This document shows, piece after piece, positions 25,584 through 34,368 of a stretch of 64,000 nt of DNA. Location of the stretch: assembly GCA_002435715.1 (NCBI GenBank), contig DISD01000031.1, positions 32,917 to 96,916 on the forward strand, written 5' to 3'. Every line of letters starts with the position of its first letter. The stretch's first letter is position 1. Source of the DNA: Rhodospirillaceae bacterium UBA6219 (GTDB lineage Bacteria > Pseudomonadota > Alphaproteobacteria > Rhodospirillales > Magnetospirillaceae). The notes below the pieces were generated by a model that saw only the letters and a list, made by a program, of their open reading frames with translations, was not told where the DNA came from and made no database searches. A program made the translations under genes and the position numbers.

Positions 25584-27153
25584 GACGGGCCTCGATGGGC
25601 AGGCGGACATGGAACACGGCGCCATGTCCGGGTTGCGGGGGATCGTGCCACAAAGCGCCGCCATGGTGTTCGGCGATGGCGCGGCTGATGGCCAGGCCGA
25701 CGCCCATGCCCTGGGCACGGGTGGTCACGAAGGGTTCGAAGATATGTTGTGCGCGGTCCGGGTCAAGTCCCGGTCCGCTGTCGGACACCGTCAGGCGGAT
25801 GTTTTCACCGTCATGACGGCAGGTTTCCACCCGGATGTGGCGTTCACGGCTGTCATCCTCGGCGATGGCGTGGATGGCGTTGGTCAGCAGGTTGACCGCC
25901 ACCTGCAGAACCTGGACGCCGTCGGCCATGATCACCGGCAAATCGTCGCCCAGGACCAGGACGACGTCGACGCCGTGGCGCCGGGCCAACGGCTCGGTCA
26001 TCTCGACGGCGTCGCGCAGCGTGCGACCCAGATCGACCGCTTCGACCAGGAACTCGCTTTTGCGGGTGAAGTCGCGCATGCGGCGGATGATGGAATCGGC
26101 CCGCATGACCTGGGTGTCGGTGTTGTGCATCAGCCGCAGCGCCTCGTCCACCTGCGAGGGATCGCGTTCCAACAGCCGCCGCGCCGCGCCGACATAGTTG
26201 ACGATGGCCAGCATGGGCTGTTTCAGCTCGTGCGCCATGCCGGTGGCGATTTCGTTGCTGGTGTGGATGCGCGACATGCGGGCCAGTTCATCCATGCGGG
26301 TGCGGATGGCCAGTTCGGCCCGGCGCCGGGCCTGGGCGGTGGCCGCCATCAGGCTGCCGGTCAGCACCAGGGTCAGCATCAGGAATTGCAGGGCGGTCAC
26401 CCGTCCGTCATCCATGTCGCGCAGGTAGGTGGCGGCCATCATCACCACCTGGATCAGCGCCATGGCGGCCAGGGTGGTGGTGATGCCGCCACGCAGTGCC
26501 AGCCAGATGACGGGCAGGAACAAAAGATAGAAGAACTGGAACTCGTCGGTGGCTTCCAGACCGAACACCACCACCGCCATCAGCAAGGTGACGGCGAACT
26601 GACCCTCGCGCTCCAGCGGCCAGCCTTGCTTCAGGTCGCGGAAGGTGTCGCCGCCCAGATGCAGGAACAACGGCGCGAACAGACAGATGCCGATCAGGTC
26701 GCCCACCCATTGGCGCAGGAACATGGCCGCCACCCAATCGGTTTCGAAATGGGGCAGATGCACGGCCAGGGCGATGCGCGCCCCGGTGGTCACCAGGGCG
26801 GCCAGGGCCATGGTCACGAAGAACGCGGTCAGGGCACGCGGCTTGTCCACCGGCGGCACCACCCGCAGCCAATGTCGCAACAGGGTGGTGGCGGCGGTGT
26901 AAAGCGCGGCGGAAACGATCTCGGTGGGGATCGACACCGTCAGCGGCACCTCGCGCACCAACTGGTCGGCGACGATGGCGGCCCCCGCCACCACCGGGGC
27001 GAAGGCGATGCCATGGCGTAACAGCATGGCCACCGCCAAACCGCTGTTGGGGTTCCACGGTGAAATGGGCAGGCCATGGAAGCCATGGACATAGCTGATG
27101 GCGTCCAAGGCGATGAAGGCGACGACGAAAAGGACAACGCGCGACAGGGTCAT
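25570..27153 (-). CDS. MASE1-domain sensor histidine kinase
   Basis: About 527 residues. The N-terminal 290 residues form a multi-helix MASE1-type membrane sensor (starting RVVLFVVAFIALDAISYVHG, with PWNPNSGLAVAMLLRHG). This is followed by a HisKA dimerisation domain with the phospho-acceptor box GMAHELKQPMLAIVNY and a HATPase_c domain (NLLTNAIHAIAED, SDSGPGLDPD, GMGVGLAISRAIAEHHGG), most like FixL-class kinases. No PAS or haem-binding domain is visible, so oxygen sensing is not implied. ATG 27153 is chosen; a TTG at 27171 is possible. It follows the GGT-like gene by about 40 bp on the same strand. Confidence 0.9.
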   Translation of the reverse strand: MTLSRVVLFVVAFIALDAISYVHGFHGLPISPWNPNSGLAVAMLLRHGIAFAPVVAGAAIVADQLVREVPLTVSIPTEIVSAALYTAATTLLRHWLRVVPPVDKPRALTAFFVTMALAALVTTGARIALAVHLPHFETDWVAAMFLRQWVGDLIGICLFAPLFLHLGGDTFRDLKQGWPLEREGQFAVTLLMAVVVFGLEATDEFQFFYLLFLPVIWLALRGGITTTLAAMALIQVVMMAATYLRDMDDGRVTALQFLMLTLVLTGSLMAATAQARRRAELAIRTRMDELARMSRIHTSNEIATGMAHELKQPMLAIVNYVGAARRLLERDPSQVDEALRLMHNTDTQVMRADSIIRRMRDFTRKSEFLVEAVDLGRTLRDAVEMTEPLARRHGVDVVLVLGDDLPVIMADGVQVLQVAVNLLTNAIHAIAEDDSRERHIRVETCRHDGENIRLTVSDSGPGLDPDRAQHIFEPFVTTRAQGMGVGLAISRAIAEHHGGALWHDPPQPGHGAVFHVRLPIEARHEHS

Positions 27154-27192
27154 GGGGCCAAAGGTAGTCAAATCCCCGCCCTGGCGCCACGC

Positions 27193-28785
27193 TTAGTATC
27201 CGGCGGCGGCTCCGTCGCTGCGCGGGTCGGTCGCACCTTCCATCCAACCGCCGGGGTGGCGGACGATGGCCCCGGCATGACCCATGGTGGATGAAAAAGC
27301 CGGCAGGATTTCCACCGCGTGTCCGGCATCGCGCAGGCCTTGCACCACTTCCGGGGCGAAGCGGTCTTCCAGCTTCAGGGTGACGCTGTCCTCGCCCCAG
27401 GTGCGGCCCAGCAGCCAACGCGGCGCGGTGATCGCCTGTTGCAAGGGCTGGCCGTACAGCACATGGCGGGTGAACAGCGCCGATTGGGTTTGCGGCTGGC
27501 CTTCGCCGCCCATGGTGCCATAGACCATGGTGCGACCATCCTTGAGAACGGCCATGGCCGGGTTCAGGGTGTGGAAGGGTTTGCGTCCCGGTTTCAGGGC
27601 GTTCCAGCCATCCTCGGCGATGCGGAAGCTGGCGCCGCGATTTTGCCAGACCAGACCGCTGCGCGGCAGCACCACGCCGGACCCGAACTCGAAATAAATG
27701 CTTTGGATGAAGCTGACGGAACGCCCCTTGCCGTCGATGGCGCCCATCCAGGTGGTGTCGCCGCCGCTGGGCGGGGCCGGCCAGGGCAGGGCGGATTGCC
27801 TGTCGATGCGGGCGGCCAGTTGGTCCAGCCGTGCCGATTCCAACCAGGTTTCGGCGCTTTCCACCATATAGGCCGGGTCGCCCACCACCTTGTCGCGGAC
27901 CAGAAAAGCTTGCTTGGTGGCTTCGACCAAGCCGTGGATATGGGCGAAGCTTTCGCCTTCCTCCACCCCCAGCCGGTCGAACAAGGCCAGGATCATCAGC
28001 GACGCCAAGCCTTGGGTCGGCGGCGGGAAATTGTAGACCCGGCCGCACTTCAGTGGCACCGCCAGCGCCTTGCGGATCTGCGCCCGGTGCGCCGCCAGAT
28101 CGGCCCCGACCAGCGGCGATCCGACGTCGAACAGATCCTTGGCGATGTCGGCGGCAAGCGCACCACGATAAAAGCCGTCCAGGCCGTCGGCGGCCAGACG
28201 GCGAAGCGTGCGGGCCAGTTCCGGCTGGTGCAGTTCCACCCCTTCCGCCGGGGCGGCGCCGTCCACCAGGAAGCGTTGGGCGAAGCCCGGGGCGGTGGCC
28301 AATTCATCCAGCTTGGCGCTGGTCAGATGATGTTGGCTGTTGGTCACCGCGTATCCGGCTTCGGCGTGGAAGATGGCTTCTTCCAGCAAGCGGGACAGGG
28401 GAAGCGCCTTGCCGGCCCAGCCCTGGGCGTAATCCAGCGCCGTCTGCCAGCCCGACACCGTGCCGGCCACGGTGTTGGCGGCCAATCCACCGCGCCACGG
28501 CACCGCATCCAGCCCGGACTTGCGGTAAAGCGCCACGTCCACCTGCGAGCCGGCGGCGCCGCAGGCATCGATAGCCACCGGTTCCTGGCCCGGCTCGGCG
28601 ATCAGCCAAAAGCCGTCGCCCCCCAGCCCGGTCATGTGCGGATAGACCGCCGCCAGACAGGCGGCCATGGCGACCACCGCCTCGACGGCATTGCCGCCGT
28701 CGCGCAGGACCGACAGGCCGGCTTGCGAGGCCAGATGATGAGGCGCGGTGACCATGCCACGCCGGGCGCGGGGGGTGTTCAACAT
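27193..28785 (-). CDS. Gamma-glutamyltransferase-family Ntn-hydrolase
   Basis: 530 residues, one-chain precursor of the GGT superfamily, which autocleaves to give an N-terminal Thr nucleophile. The cleavage region reads GGDTTWMGAIDGKGRSVSFI, with the second Thr as the likely nucleophile. The usual TTH of true GGTs is TTW here, and no clear signal peptide is present (start MLNTPRARRGMVTAPHHLAS). Other blocks: GGNAVEAVVAMAACLAAVYPHMTGLGGDGF, FGSGVVLPRSGLVWQNRGASF and MVYGTMGGEGQPQTQ. These traits resemble the YwrD/HpxW-like branch (oxamate amidohydrolase among them) as much as periplasmic GGT, so the substrate is open. Grouped with a TRAP importer and TauE exporter in one operon. Confidence 0.85.
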   Translation of the reverse strand: MLNTPRARRGMVTAPHHLASQAGLSVLRDGGNAVEAVVAMAACLAAVYPHMTGLGGDGFWLIAEPGQEPVAIDACGAAGSQVDVALYRKSGLDAVPWRGGLAANTVAGTVSGWQTALDYAQGWAGKALPLSRLLEEAIFHAEAGYAVTNSQHHLTSAKLDELATAPGFAQRFLVDGAAPAEGVELHQPELARTLRRLAADGLDGFYRGALAADIAKDLFDVGSPLVGADLAAHRAQIRKALAVPLKCGRVYNFPPPTQGLASLMILALFDRLGVEEGESFAHIHGLVEATKQAFLVRDKVVGDPAYMVESAETWLESARLDQLAARIDRQSALPWPAPPSGGDTTWMGAIDGKGRSVSFIQSIYFEFGSGVVLPRSGLVWQNRGASFRIAEDGWNALKPGRKPFHTLNPAMAVLKDGRTMVYGTMGGEGQPQTQSALFTRHVLYGQPLQQAITAPRWLLGRTWGEDSVTLKLEDRFAPEVVQGLRDAGHAVEILPAFSSTMGHAGAIVRHPGGWMEGATDPRSDGAAAGY

Positions 28786-28797
28786 GGCGGGACGTTC

Positions 28798-29622
28798 CTA
28801 GGTCAGGATGGAATAGAACATGCGGGCGGCGGTCAGCGCCAGGAAGACGGCGAAGGCGCGGCGCAGGGCTTGGGTGTTCAGGCTGTGGGCAAGCTTGGCG
28901 CCGATGGGGGCCATGAATATCGAGGTGGGCAGGATCAAAGCCACCCCCAGCAGGTTGATGTAGCCCAGGCTGAAGGGCGGACGGCCGTCCACGCCCCAGC
29001 CGGTCAGCACGAAGCCGATGGCGCCGGGAATGGCGATGATGAAACCGATGGCGGCGGCGGTGCCGACAGCGCGGTGAATGGGAAAGCGGAACAGCGACAA
29101 GATCGGCACCGACAACGTGCCGCCGCCGATCCCCATCATCGCCGAAAAGCCGCCGACGAACATGCCGATCAGCGCCTTGATCGGGTTCTTGGGCAAGGAT
29201 TCGGCGATGTGCCAATCCTTCTTGCCGAACGCCATATGCAGGGCGACGAAGCTTGCCACTACCGCGAACACCCCGGTCAAGGCCGGACCGCGCACATATC
29301 CGGCGATGGATGTGCCCAGGATCACGCCCACCAGGATGAACGGGCCCCATTGTTTCAGCAGGTCCACATCCACCGCGCCCTTGCGCCAATGGCTGCGGGT
29401 GGAACTGACCGAGGTGGCGATGATGGTGGCCAAGGACGTGCCCACCGCCACATGCATGCGCACGGCTTCATCCAGGCCCATGGTGGTGAACAGGTGGAAC
29501 AGCACGGGCACGATGACGATGCCGCCACCCACGCCCAGCAATCCGGCCGCCAGGCCGCCGGCAGCGCCGGCGGCCAACAAGATGGCGGCCAGCACCGCCA
29601 GGTTGGAAAGGTCCAGTTCCAT
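28798..29622 (-). CDS. TauE/SafE-family sulfite/organic anion exporter
   Basis: 274-residue membrane protein with about eight helices. TauE/SafE duplicates are visible: GGLAAGLLGVGGGIVIVPVLF in the first half and GGFSAMMGIGGGTLSVPILSL in the second. The family exports sulfite, sulfoacetate or related anions. It lies four bases after dctM and 12 bp before the GGT-like gene, so it likely belongs to the same catabolic operon; a sulfonate substrate is a reasonable inference but not shown. Confidence 0.88.
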   Translation of the reverse strand: MELDLSNLAVLAAILLAAGAAGGLAAGLLGVGGGIVIVPVLFHLFTTMGLDEAVRMHVAVGTSLATIIATSVSSTRSHWRKGAVDVDLLKQWGPFILVGVILGTSIAGYVRGPALTGVFAVVASFVALHMAFGKKDWHIAESLPKNPIKALIGMFVGGFSAMMGIGGGTLSVPILSLFRFPIHRAVGTAAAIGFIIAIPGAIGFVLTGWGVDGRPPFSLGYINLLGVALILPTSIFMAPIGAKLAHSLNTQALRRAFAVFLALTAARMFYSILT

Positions 29623-29625
29623 GAT

Positions 29626-30948
29626 TTACCAACCGATGGCCTTGGGCAGCCAGGTGGCCACCTTGGGATAGAAGAACACCAGCATCAGCGATACGCCTTG
29701 CAGCAAGATGAAGGGAATGACGCCGCGATAGATGTCGGTGGTGGCCACCGATTTGGGCGCGACGCCGCGCAGGAAGAACAACGACCAGCCAAAGGGTGGG
29801 GTCAGGAAGCTTGATTGCAGGTTCAGCGCGATCAGCACCGCGATCCACACCAAATCGACCCCGGCGTCTTGCAAGATCGGCAGGAACAAGGGCACGGCGA
29901 TATAGCTGATCTCGATCCATTCGATGAAGAAGCCCAGCATGAAGATGATCAGCATCATGAACCAGATGTCGGAATTGATGCCGCCGGGGATCAGCTCGAA
30001 CAGGTCGTGGACCAGTTGTTCGCCCTGCAGGCCACGGAAGGCCAGGGCGAAGACCTGCGAACAGATCAGAATGAAGAACATGCCCGCCGTGGTCTTGGCG
30101 GTGGCAAGCACGGTGTCGCGCAGGACCTTCAGATTGAAACGCCGGGCGATGGCGGCGACCAGGATGGCGCCGATGGCGCCCATGGACGCGGCTTCGGTGG
30201 GGGCGGCGACACCGCCGATGATCGACCCCAACACGGCGATGATCAGGCCGATGGGCGGCAAGCCCACCTTAAGCACCTTCAGCCACAATTCCTTACGGGC
30301 CAGGGCGTCGCGTTCCTCGGCCGGGACCGTCGGCGCCCGGTGCGGCTGCAGCCAGCCGACCACCAGGATATAGGTGATGTAGATGCCGGCAAGCATCAGG
30401 CCGGGCAGCATGGCGGCGGCGAACAAGGTGCCCACCGACTGGCCCAGGATGTCGCCCAGCAGGATCAGCACCAGGGATGGCGGGATGATCTGCCCCAACG
30501 ACCCCGACGCGCAGATGGCGCCGCAAGCCAGCTTGGGGTCATAGCCGCGGCGCAGCAGCGCCGGCAGGGTCAACAGGCCCAGGGTGACGACGGTGGCGCC
30601 GACGATGCCGGTGGTGGCCCCCATCAACACGCCGACGACGATGATGCCGACCCCCATGCCGCCGCGCAGATTGCCCGACAGATGGCCGATGACGTCCATC
30701 AGTTCCTCGGCGACGCGGGATTTCTCCAGCATCATCCCCATGAAGACGAAAAGCGGGATGGCGATCATGGTGTAATTGCCGGTGACGCCGAAAATACGCG
30801 CCGGCAACAGGTGGAACAGAGTTTCGCCAAAGCCCAGATAGCCGAAGAAGAATCCGGTCACCGCCAGGGTCAGCGCCACCGGAATGCCCGCCACCAGCAA
30901 AACGAAGAAGGAAGCCAGGCAAAGGATGGCAAGGATTTCGTTGCTCAT
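29626..30948 (-). CDS. dctM: TRAP transporter large permease
   Basis: 440 residues, polytopic, DctM type. Conserved elements: IAIPLFVFMGMMLEKSRVAEELMDVIGHL, RRGYDPKLACGAICASGSLGQIIPPSLVLILLG and TEAASMGAIGAIL. Forms the sodium-driven import channel with DctQ for a carboxylate bound by DctP. Overlaps dctQ by four bases. Confidence 0.93.
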   Translation of the reverse strand: MSNEILAILCLASFFVLLVAGIPVALTLAVTGFFFGYLGFGETLFHLLPARIFGVTGNYTMIAIPLFVFMGMMLEKSRVAEELMDVIGHLSGNLRGGMGVGIIVVGVLMGATTGIVGATVVTLGLLTLPALLRRGYDPKLACGAICASGSLGQIIPPSLVLILLGDILGQSVGTLFAAAMLPGLMLAGIYITYILVVGWLQPHRAPTVPAEERDALARKELWLKVLKVGLPPIGLIIAVLGSIIGGVAAPTEAASMGAIGAILVAAIARRFNLKVLRDTVLATAKTTAGMFFILICSQVFALAFRGLQGEQLVHDLFELIPGGINSDIWFMMLIIFMLGFFIEWIEISYIAVPLFLPILQDAGVDLVWIAVLIALNLQSSFLTPPFGWSLFFLRGVAPKSVATTDIYRGVIPFILLQGVSLMLVFFYPKVATWLPKAIGW

Positions 30949-31478
30949 ATGGCTTCTTCCTGTGCGTGCGGGGCGATCTCGGACTGCAAGGGCGTCCCCT
31001 GGGCCAGGCTGATCAGGGCCCGAAGCGTTCCCGCCAGGGCCTGGATGGCCAACAGCGAGAACCCGACCGGGATGAAGGATTTCAAGATCCAGCGGAAGGG
31101 CAGGCCGCCCGGATCGGGCGAGCCTTCACCGACGCTGAACGACTGACCCACGTAGTCCAGCGACAGCCAGACGATGATCACCGCCATGGCCAGCACCAAG
31201 GCGTGGGTCAACGCGTCGACCAGCGCCTTCAGCCAGTGAGGGAACTTGGCGAACACGAAGTCCACCCGCACATGGCCTTCCTGCTGGATGGCGTAAGACA
31301 TGCCCAGCAAGATGATGGGGGACATCAGATGCCATTCCAGTTCCTGGGCCCACACCGCACCGGTGGTGAACACGTAACGCAGCAAAACGTTGGTGGCCAT
31401 CACCAGGACCAGGGCCAGATTGGCCCAGGCGGTGGCGCGGCCGACGCGCTCGACCACGCGGTCAAGAACGTCGGCCAT
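30945..31478 (-). CDS. dctQ: TRAP transporter small permease
   Basis: 177 residues, four helices, DctQ type: NVLLRYVFTTGAVWAQELEWHLM and QQEGHVRVDFVFAKFPHWLKA are characteristic. ATG 31478 is preferred over 31496 because AGGAA lies just upstream of it. Confidence 0.92.
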   Translation of the reverse strand: MADVLDRVVERVGRATAWANLALVLVMATNVLLRYVFTTGAVWAQELEWHLMSPIILLGMSYAIQQEGHVRVDFVFAKFPHWLKALVDALTHALVLAMAVIIVWLSLDYVGQSFSVGEGSPDPGGLPFRWILKSFIPVGFSLLAIQALAGTLRALISLAQGTPLQSEIAPHAQEEAI

Positions 31479-31500
31479 GGTTCCTAACGCCCCCATCAGA

Positions 31501-32598
31501 TCAGCTGAACTTCAAGCGGTTGCGAAGCTGGTTCTGGTAAACCGCTTCGGAAATGCCGGCCCAACCGTCATGGGTGGCTTTGAACTTGAAATAGGCTTCG
31601 TGGATCTTCTTCACTTCCGGATCCTTGGCGGCGGCGTCGGACAGCACCTGCTGGGTGACTTCCGCCAGCTTGTCCACCAGGCTGTCGGGCAGCGGTTGGG
31701 CCTTGACGCCCTGGTTCTTGACCAGATCGTCCAGGGCTTCGGCGTTGGTCGCCTCGCACCAGGACTGGCTGATGATGGTGCAGGCCGAGGCGGCGGTGCG
31801 CACGATGGCCTGCAGATCGGCCGGCAGCGAGTCCCAGGCCTGGCGGTTGACGATCAGTTCGGTGACGTTCTCGGTCTCGTGCCAGCCGGTGGTGTAGTAA
31901 TACTTGGCGGCCTTTTGCAGGCCCAGGCGGCGATCCTGATAGGGGCCGACGAATTCGGCGGCGTCGATCACGCCACGTTCCAGTGCCGGGAAGATTTCAC
32001 CGCCGGGCAGCAGCTTCACGTCGACGCCCAGGGCGGCATAGACCTTGCCGGCCAGACCGGCGATACGCATCTTCAGGCCCTTCAGGTCATCGACGGATGT
32101 GATGGGCTTGCGGAACCAGCCGGTCATCTGGATACCGGTATTGCCCACCGACATGGGCACCAGGTTGAACGGTGCGTACAAATCTTCCCACAGCTTCTGT
32201 CCGCCGCCGTGATACAGCCACGACGTCATGCCCTGGAAGTTCAGGCCGAAGGGAACGGTGGTGAAATACTGGGCGGCAAAGGTCTTGCCGGCCCAGAAAT
32301 AGGCGTTGCCGATATTCATTTCGACGGTGCCCTTGGACACGGCGTCGAAGCCTTCCAAAGCGGGGATCAGCTCGCCGGCGGCGAATTGCTGGATGTTCAG
32401 ACGCCCGCCCGACATTTCCTTGACCATGCGGGCGAAATCGGCCGGGCTACCCGGGCCGGTGACATAAAAGGGCGAACCGGGGCCATAGGCGTTGGTCATC
32501 TTCCAATTAAAGGTCTTTTCAGCCCTGGCGATGGCCGGGGCGGCGATGGTGCCTGCGGCGCCCAAAACGCCTGCCTTCAAAATCGACCGTCTGTTCAT
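31501..32598 (-). CDS. dctP: TRAP transporter substrate-binding protein, TakP-like
   Basis: 365 residues. N-terminus MNRRSILKAGVLGAAGTIAAPAIARA is a twin-arginine-type signal peptide, placing the mature protein in the periplasm. The body carries the DctP fold; LKMRIAGLAGKVYAALGVD, GGEIFPALERGVIDAAEFVGPY and KYYYTTGWHE match the TakP subgroup, whose members bind 2-oxo acids such as pyruvate. Ligand is therefore probably a small oxo- or hydroxy-acid, with a sulfonated analogue possible given the TauE neighbour. First gene of the transport unit, with an operator-like palindrome upstream. Confidence 0.92.
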   Translation of the reverse strand: MNRRSILKAGVLGAAGTIAAPAIARAEKTFNWKMTNAYGPGSPFYVTGPGSPADFARMVKEMSGGRLNIQQFAAGELIPALEGFDAVSKGTVEMNIGNAYFWAGKTFAAQYFTTVPFGLNFQGMTSWLYHGGGQKLWEDLYAPFNLVPMSVGNTGIQMTGWFRKPITSVDDLKGLKMRIAGLAGKVYAALGVDVKLLPGGEIFPALERGVIDAAEFVGPYQDRRLGLQKAAKYYYTTGWHETENVTELIVNRQAWDSLPADLQAIVRTAASACTIISQSWCEATNAEALDDLVKNQGVKAQPLPDSLVDKLAEVTQQVLSDAAAKDPEVKKIHEAYFKFKATHDGWAGISEAVYQNQLRNRLKFS

Positions 32599-32905
32599 TG
32601 CCCGCTCCTTATGGTGGTGCCGTGAATTTGAACAACCCGAAGGCGGTGAAAATTGATTGCCTTCGGTTTGTTGCTCTGTATCGCAAGCGCCGTGCCAGAA
32701 GCTTAAGTTGTTGTAATGATTTGATTAAGTGGTGATTCATAGAGGAATTGCGGCAGCTCCATTGACCAATTAGAGGTCACGTGCGGCAATTTGGTATACC
32801 ATTTTCAGAAACTTAGGTAGTTGAAAATACTGAATAAAATGTGGGCGTGCGGCGGAAAAGCCTAAAAATTAGGCTGCGGCGTAAAATTTGTGCGGTGCGG
32901 AAAGG
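32599..32905 (-). promoter_or_regulatory. dctP upstream region with TGGTATACCA operator
   Basis: A 307-bp gap between gntR and dctP, visibly more AT-rich than the surroundings. At 32792-32801 it holds the perfect palindrome TGGTATACCA, which fits the operator shape known for FadR/FCD-type GntR regulators. With the regulator gene immediately upstream, autoregulation and control of the TRAP operon are likely. Confidence 0.6.
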
Positions 32906-33592
32906 TCAGGGAATCGGGTGGACGGTATCGCGATAGCGTTCCGAGGCCTGAAAGGATTCGCTGATATGGGTGCGCATGCTGGCGGCGGCGGAATCGGAAT
33001 CGCCCTTCAGGATGGCTTCGACGATATTTTGGTGTTCTTCGAAGGACGCGCTGATGCGAATGGGCAGCTTGAACTGGGCGCGGCGAAAGGGCGCGACCCG
33101 ACCGCGCATGGTCAAGGTGGCTTCTTCCATCTGCTTGTTGTGGCAGCCGCGGAAGATGGCGGCATGGAATTCCAGGTTGAAGTTGTCATAGCGGTCGCTT
33201 TGTCCGCGGCTCACCGCTTCCATGCTGGCCACATGCATGGCTTCCAGTTGGCGGCGTTCTTCGGCGTTCATACGCAATGCCGCCAGTCGGGCGCAGCTGG
33301 CCTCAAGCTCGGCGGCCAGTTCGAACATCTCGCGCACATGATCGGAATCGATGCAGGCGACGAAGACGCCGCGATGGGGGTGGTTTTCCACCAAGCCGGT
33401 GACCACCAATTGCTTCAAGGCCTCGCGTACCGGGGTACGCGACATGCCCCATTGCGCCGCCAGCAGGCGCTCGTCCAGCCGCGTGCCGGGTAGCAACTTG
33501 CCGGCCAAAATATCGTCGGCCAGCGACTTCCGTAACTCGGGGGCCAGGGTCCGACGCGGTGCGGAGGGGGGCATCGCAGGCTCTGAAGACAT
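32906..33592 (-). CDS. GntR-family (FadR/FCD) transcriptional regulator
   Basis: 228 residues. Winged helix at the N-terminus (ILAGKLLPGTRLDERLLAAQWGMSRTPVREALKQLVVTGLV, about residues 29-69), then a helical FCD ligand-binding domain with metal-binding residues in DNFNLEFHAAIFRGCHN and a His near HQNIVEAI and MRTHISESF. FCD regulators bind small organic acids. Located just upstream of the TRAP operon on the same strand, so it probably senses that transporter's substrate. Confidence 0.9.
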   Translation of the reverse strand: MSSEPAMPPSAPRRTLAPELRKSLADDILAGKLLPGTRLDERLLAAQWGMSRTPVREALKQLVVTGLVENHPHRGVFVACIDSDHVREMFELAAELEASCARLAALRMNAEERRQLEAMHVASMEAVSRGQSDRYDNFNLEFHAAIFRGCHNKQMEEATLTMRGRVAPFRRAQFKLPIRISASFEEHQNIVEAILKGDSDSAAASMRTHISESFQASERYRDTVHPIP

Positions 33593-33729
33593 GGTGACGA
33601 CCTTGTGCGGTGGGGCGGCGTCCCCTCAAAATAAGCGGTGCCCGGATTTTTTGTCGATAGGCTCTCTGGTTGTCCGCCGAAGACCCCTTGCCAATCCTTA
33701 TCCGCCGCTCTTATAGTCCACGCCCTGAA

Positions 33730-33803
33730 GCGGGTGTAGCTCAATGGTAGAGCAGAAGCTTCCCAAGCTTACGACGAGGGTTCGATTCCCTTCACCCGCT
33801 CCA
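33730..33803 (+). tRNA. tRNA-Gly (CCC)
   Basis: Complete cloverleaf of 74 nt including encoded CCA. Acceptor stem GCGGGTG/CACCCGC, D-arm GCTC AATGGTA GAGC, anticodon loop TTCCCAA giving anticodon CCC, T-loop TTCGATT. Bases 33756-33804 serve as the attachment site for island A and recur at 44421 and 52440. Confidence 0.95.
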
Positions 33804-33804
33804 A
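33756..33804 (+). repeat. attL of island A (tRNA-Gly 3' part)
   Basis: 49 bp from the anticodon arm to one base after CCA, identical to 44421-44469 and matching 52440-52486 with one mismatch. Confidence 0.9.
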
Positions 33805-33888
33805 TAACTTAGCTTAAAAATCAATGACTTGGGCGAGTGCGAAGATGCCGCAAGGTGCTTCGTTGTGCCCGATTCTGCCCCGTGCTAA

Positions 33889-33931
33889 CTTACAAATCGG
33901 CTTACAAATCTGTTTGTAAGGCGCTTGTAAG
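33889..33931. repeat. Candidate integrase arm sites, left end of island A
   Basis: Two 12-bp direct repeats CTTACAAATCGG and CTTACAAATCTG (33889-33912), followed by inverted copies TTTGTAAG (33913-33920) and CTTGTAAG (33924-33931). A similar pair lies near the other end of the island at 44345-44368. Either arm-type integrase sites or an operator. Confidence 0.55.
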
Positions 33932-33959
33932 TCGGTTTGGACAAATTCGGGGGCATGTG

Positions 33960-34358
33960 ATGCGGAAGCACTTTCTTTCGATCTTCGCTGCGCTGACAGT
34001 GGCGGGCGGCTCGGCAGAGGCCCGAGAAACCATTCCCGCCCGACTTGAGCCCGCCATATTGACCGCCATTCCCGATGCTGGGGCCGGTGCAGTTTTCCAG
34101 GCATCCCAAACAAGTGGGAGCGTCCCGGTTGGTACGCGCTTCACCGCCCAATACCAAGCCGATGAACGCAATCAACGCATAACCTTTTGCGTCAAATCGC
34201 TCCGTCGCCCCACGGAATTACCCATCCATGCGCCACATGGCGGCTGCCTTGGTTATGTTGTGGCGCTGGATGGCTCGCTTGGTCTACCCGCAACGCGAAA
34301 AGGGGATGCGCTCGCCGTAGACCAGGGGGCACAAGCTTTGATCGTGCTAGAGATGTGA
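33960..34358 (+). CDS. Small exported protein of unknown function
   Basis: 132 residues. The first 21 (MRKHFLSIFAALTVAGGSAEA) look like a cleavable Sec signal, so the mature protein is probably periplasmic. Two Cys residues (ITFCVKS and HGGCLGY) could pair. No family recognised. It lies between the attachment site and the integrase gene, a place where cargo or recombination-linked small genes occur. The longer frame from 33837 has no plausible start; ATG 33960 has a G-rich stretch upstream. Confidence 0.6.
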   Translation: MRKHFLSIFAALTVAGGSAEARETIPARLEPAILTAIPDAGAGAVFQASQTSGSVPVGTRFTAQYQADERNQRITFCVKSLRRPTELPIHAPHGGCLGYVVALDGSLGLPATRKGDALAVDQGAQALIVLEM

Positions 34359-34368
34359 GGGCTGTCAC

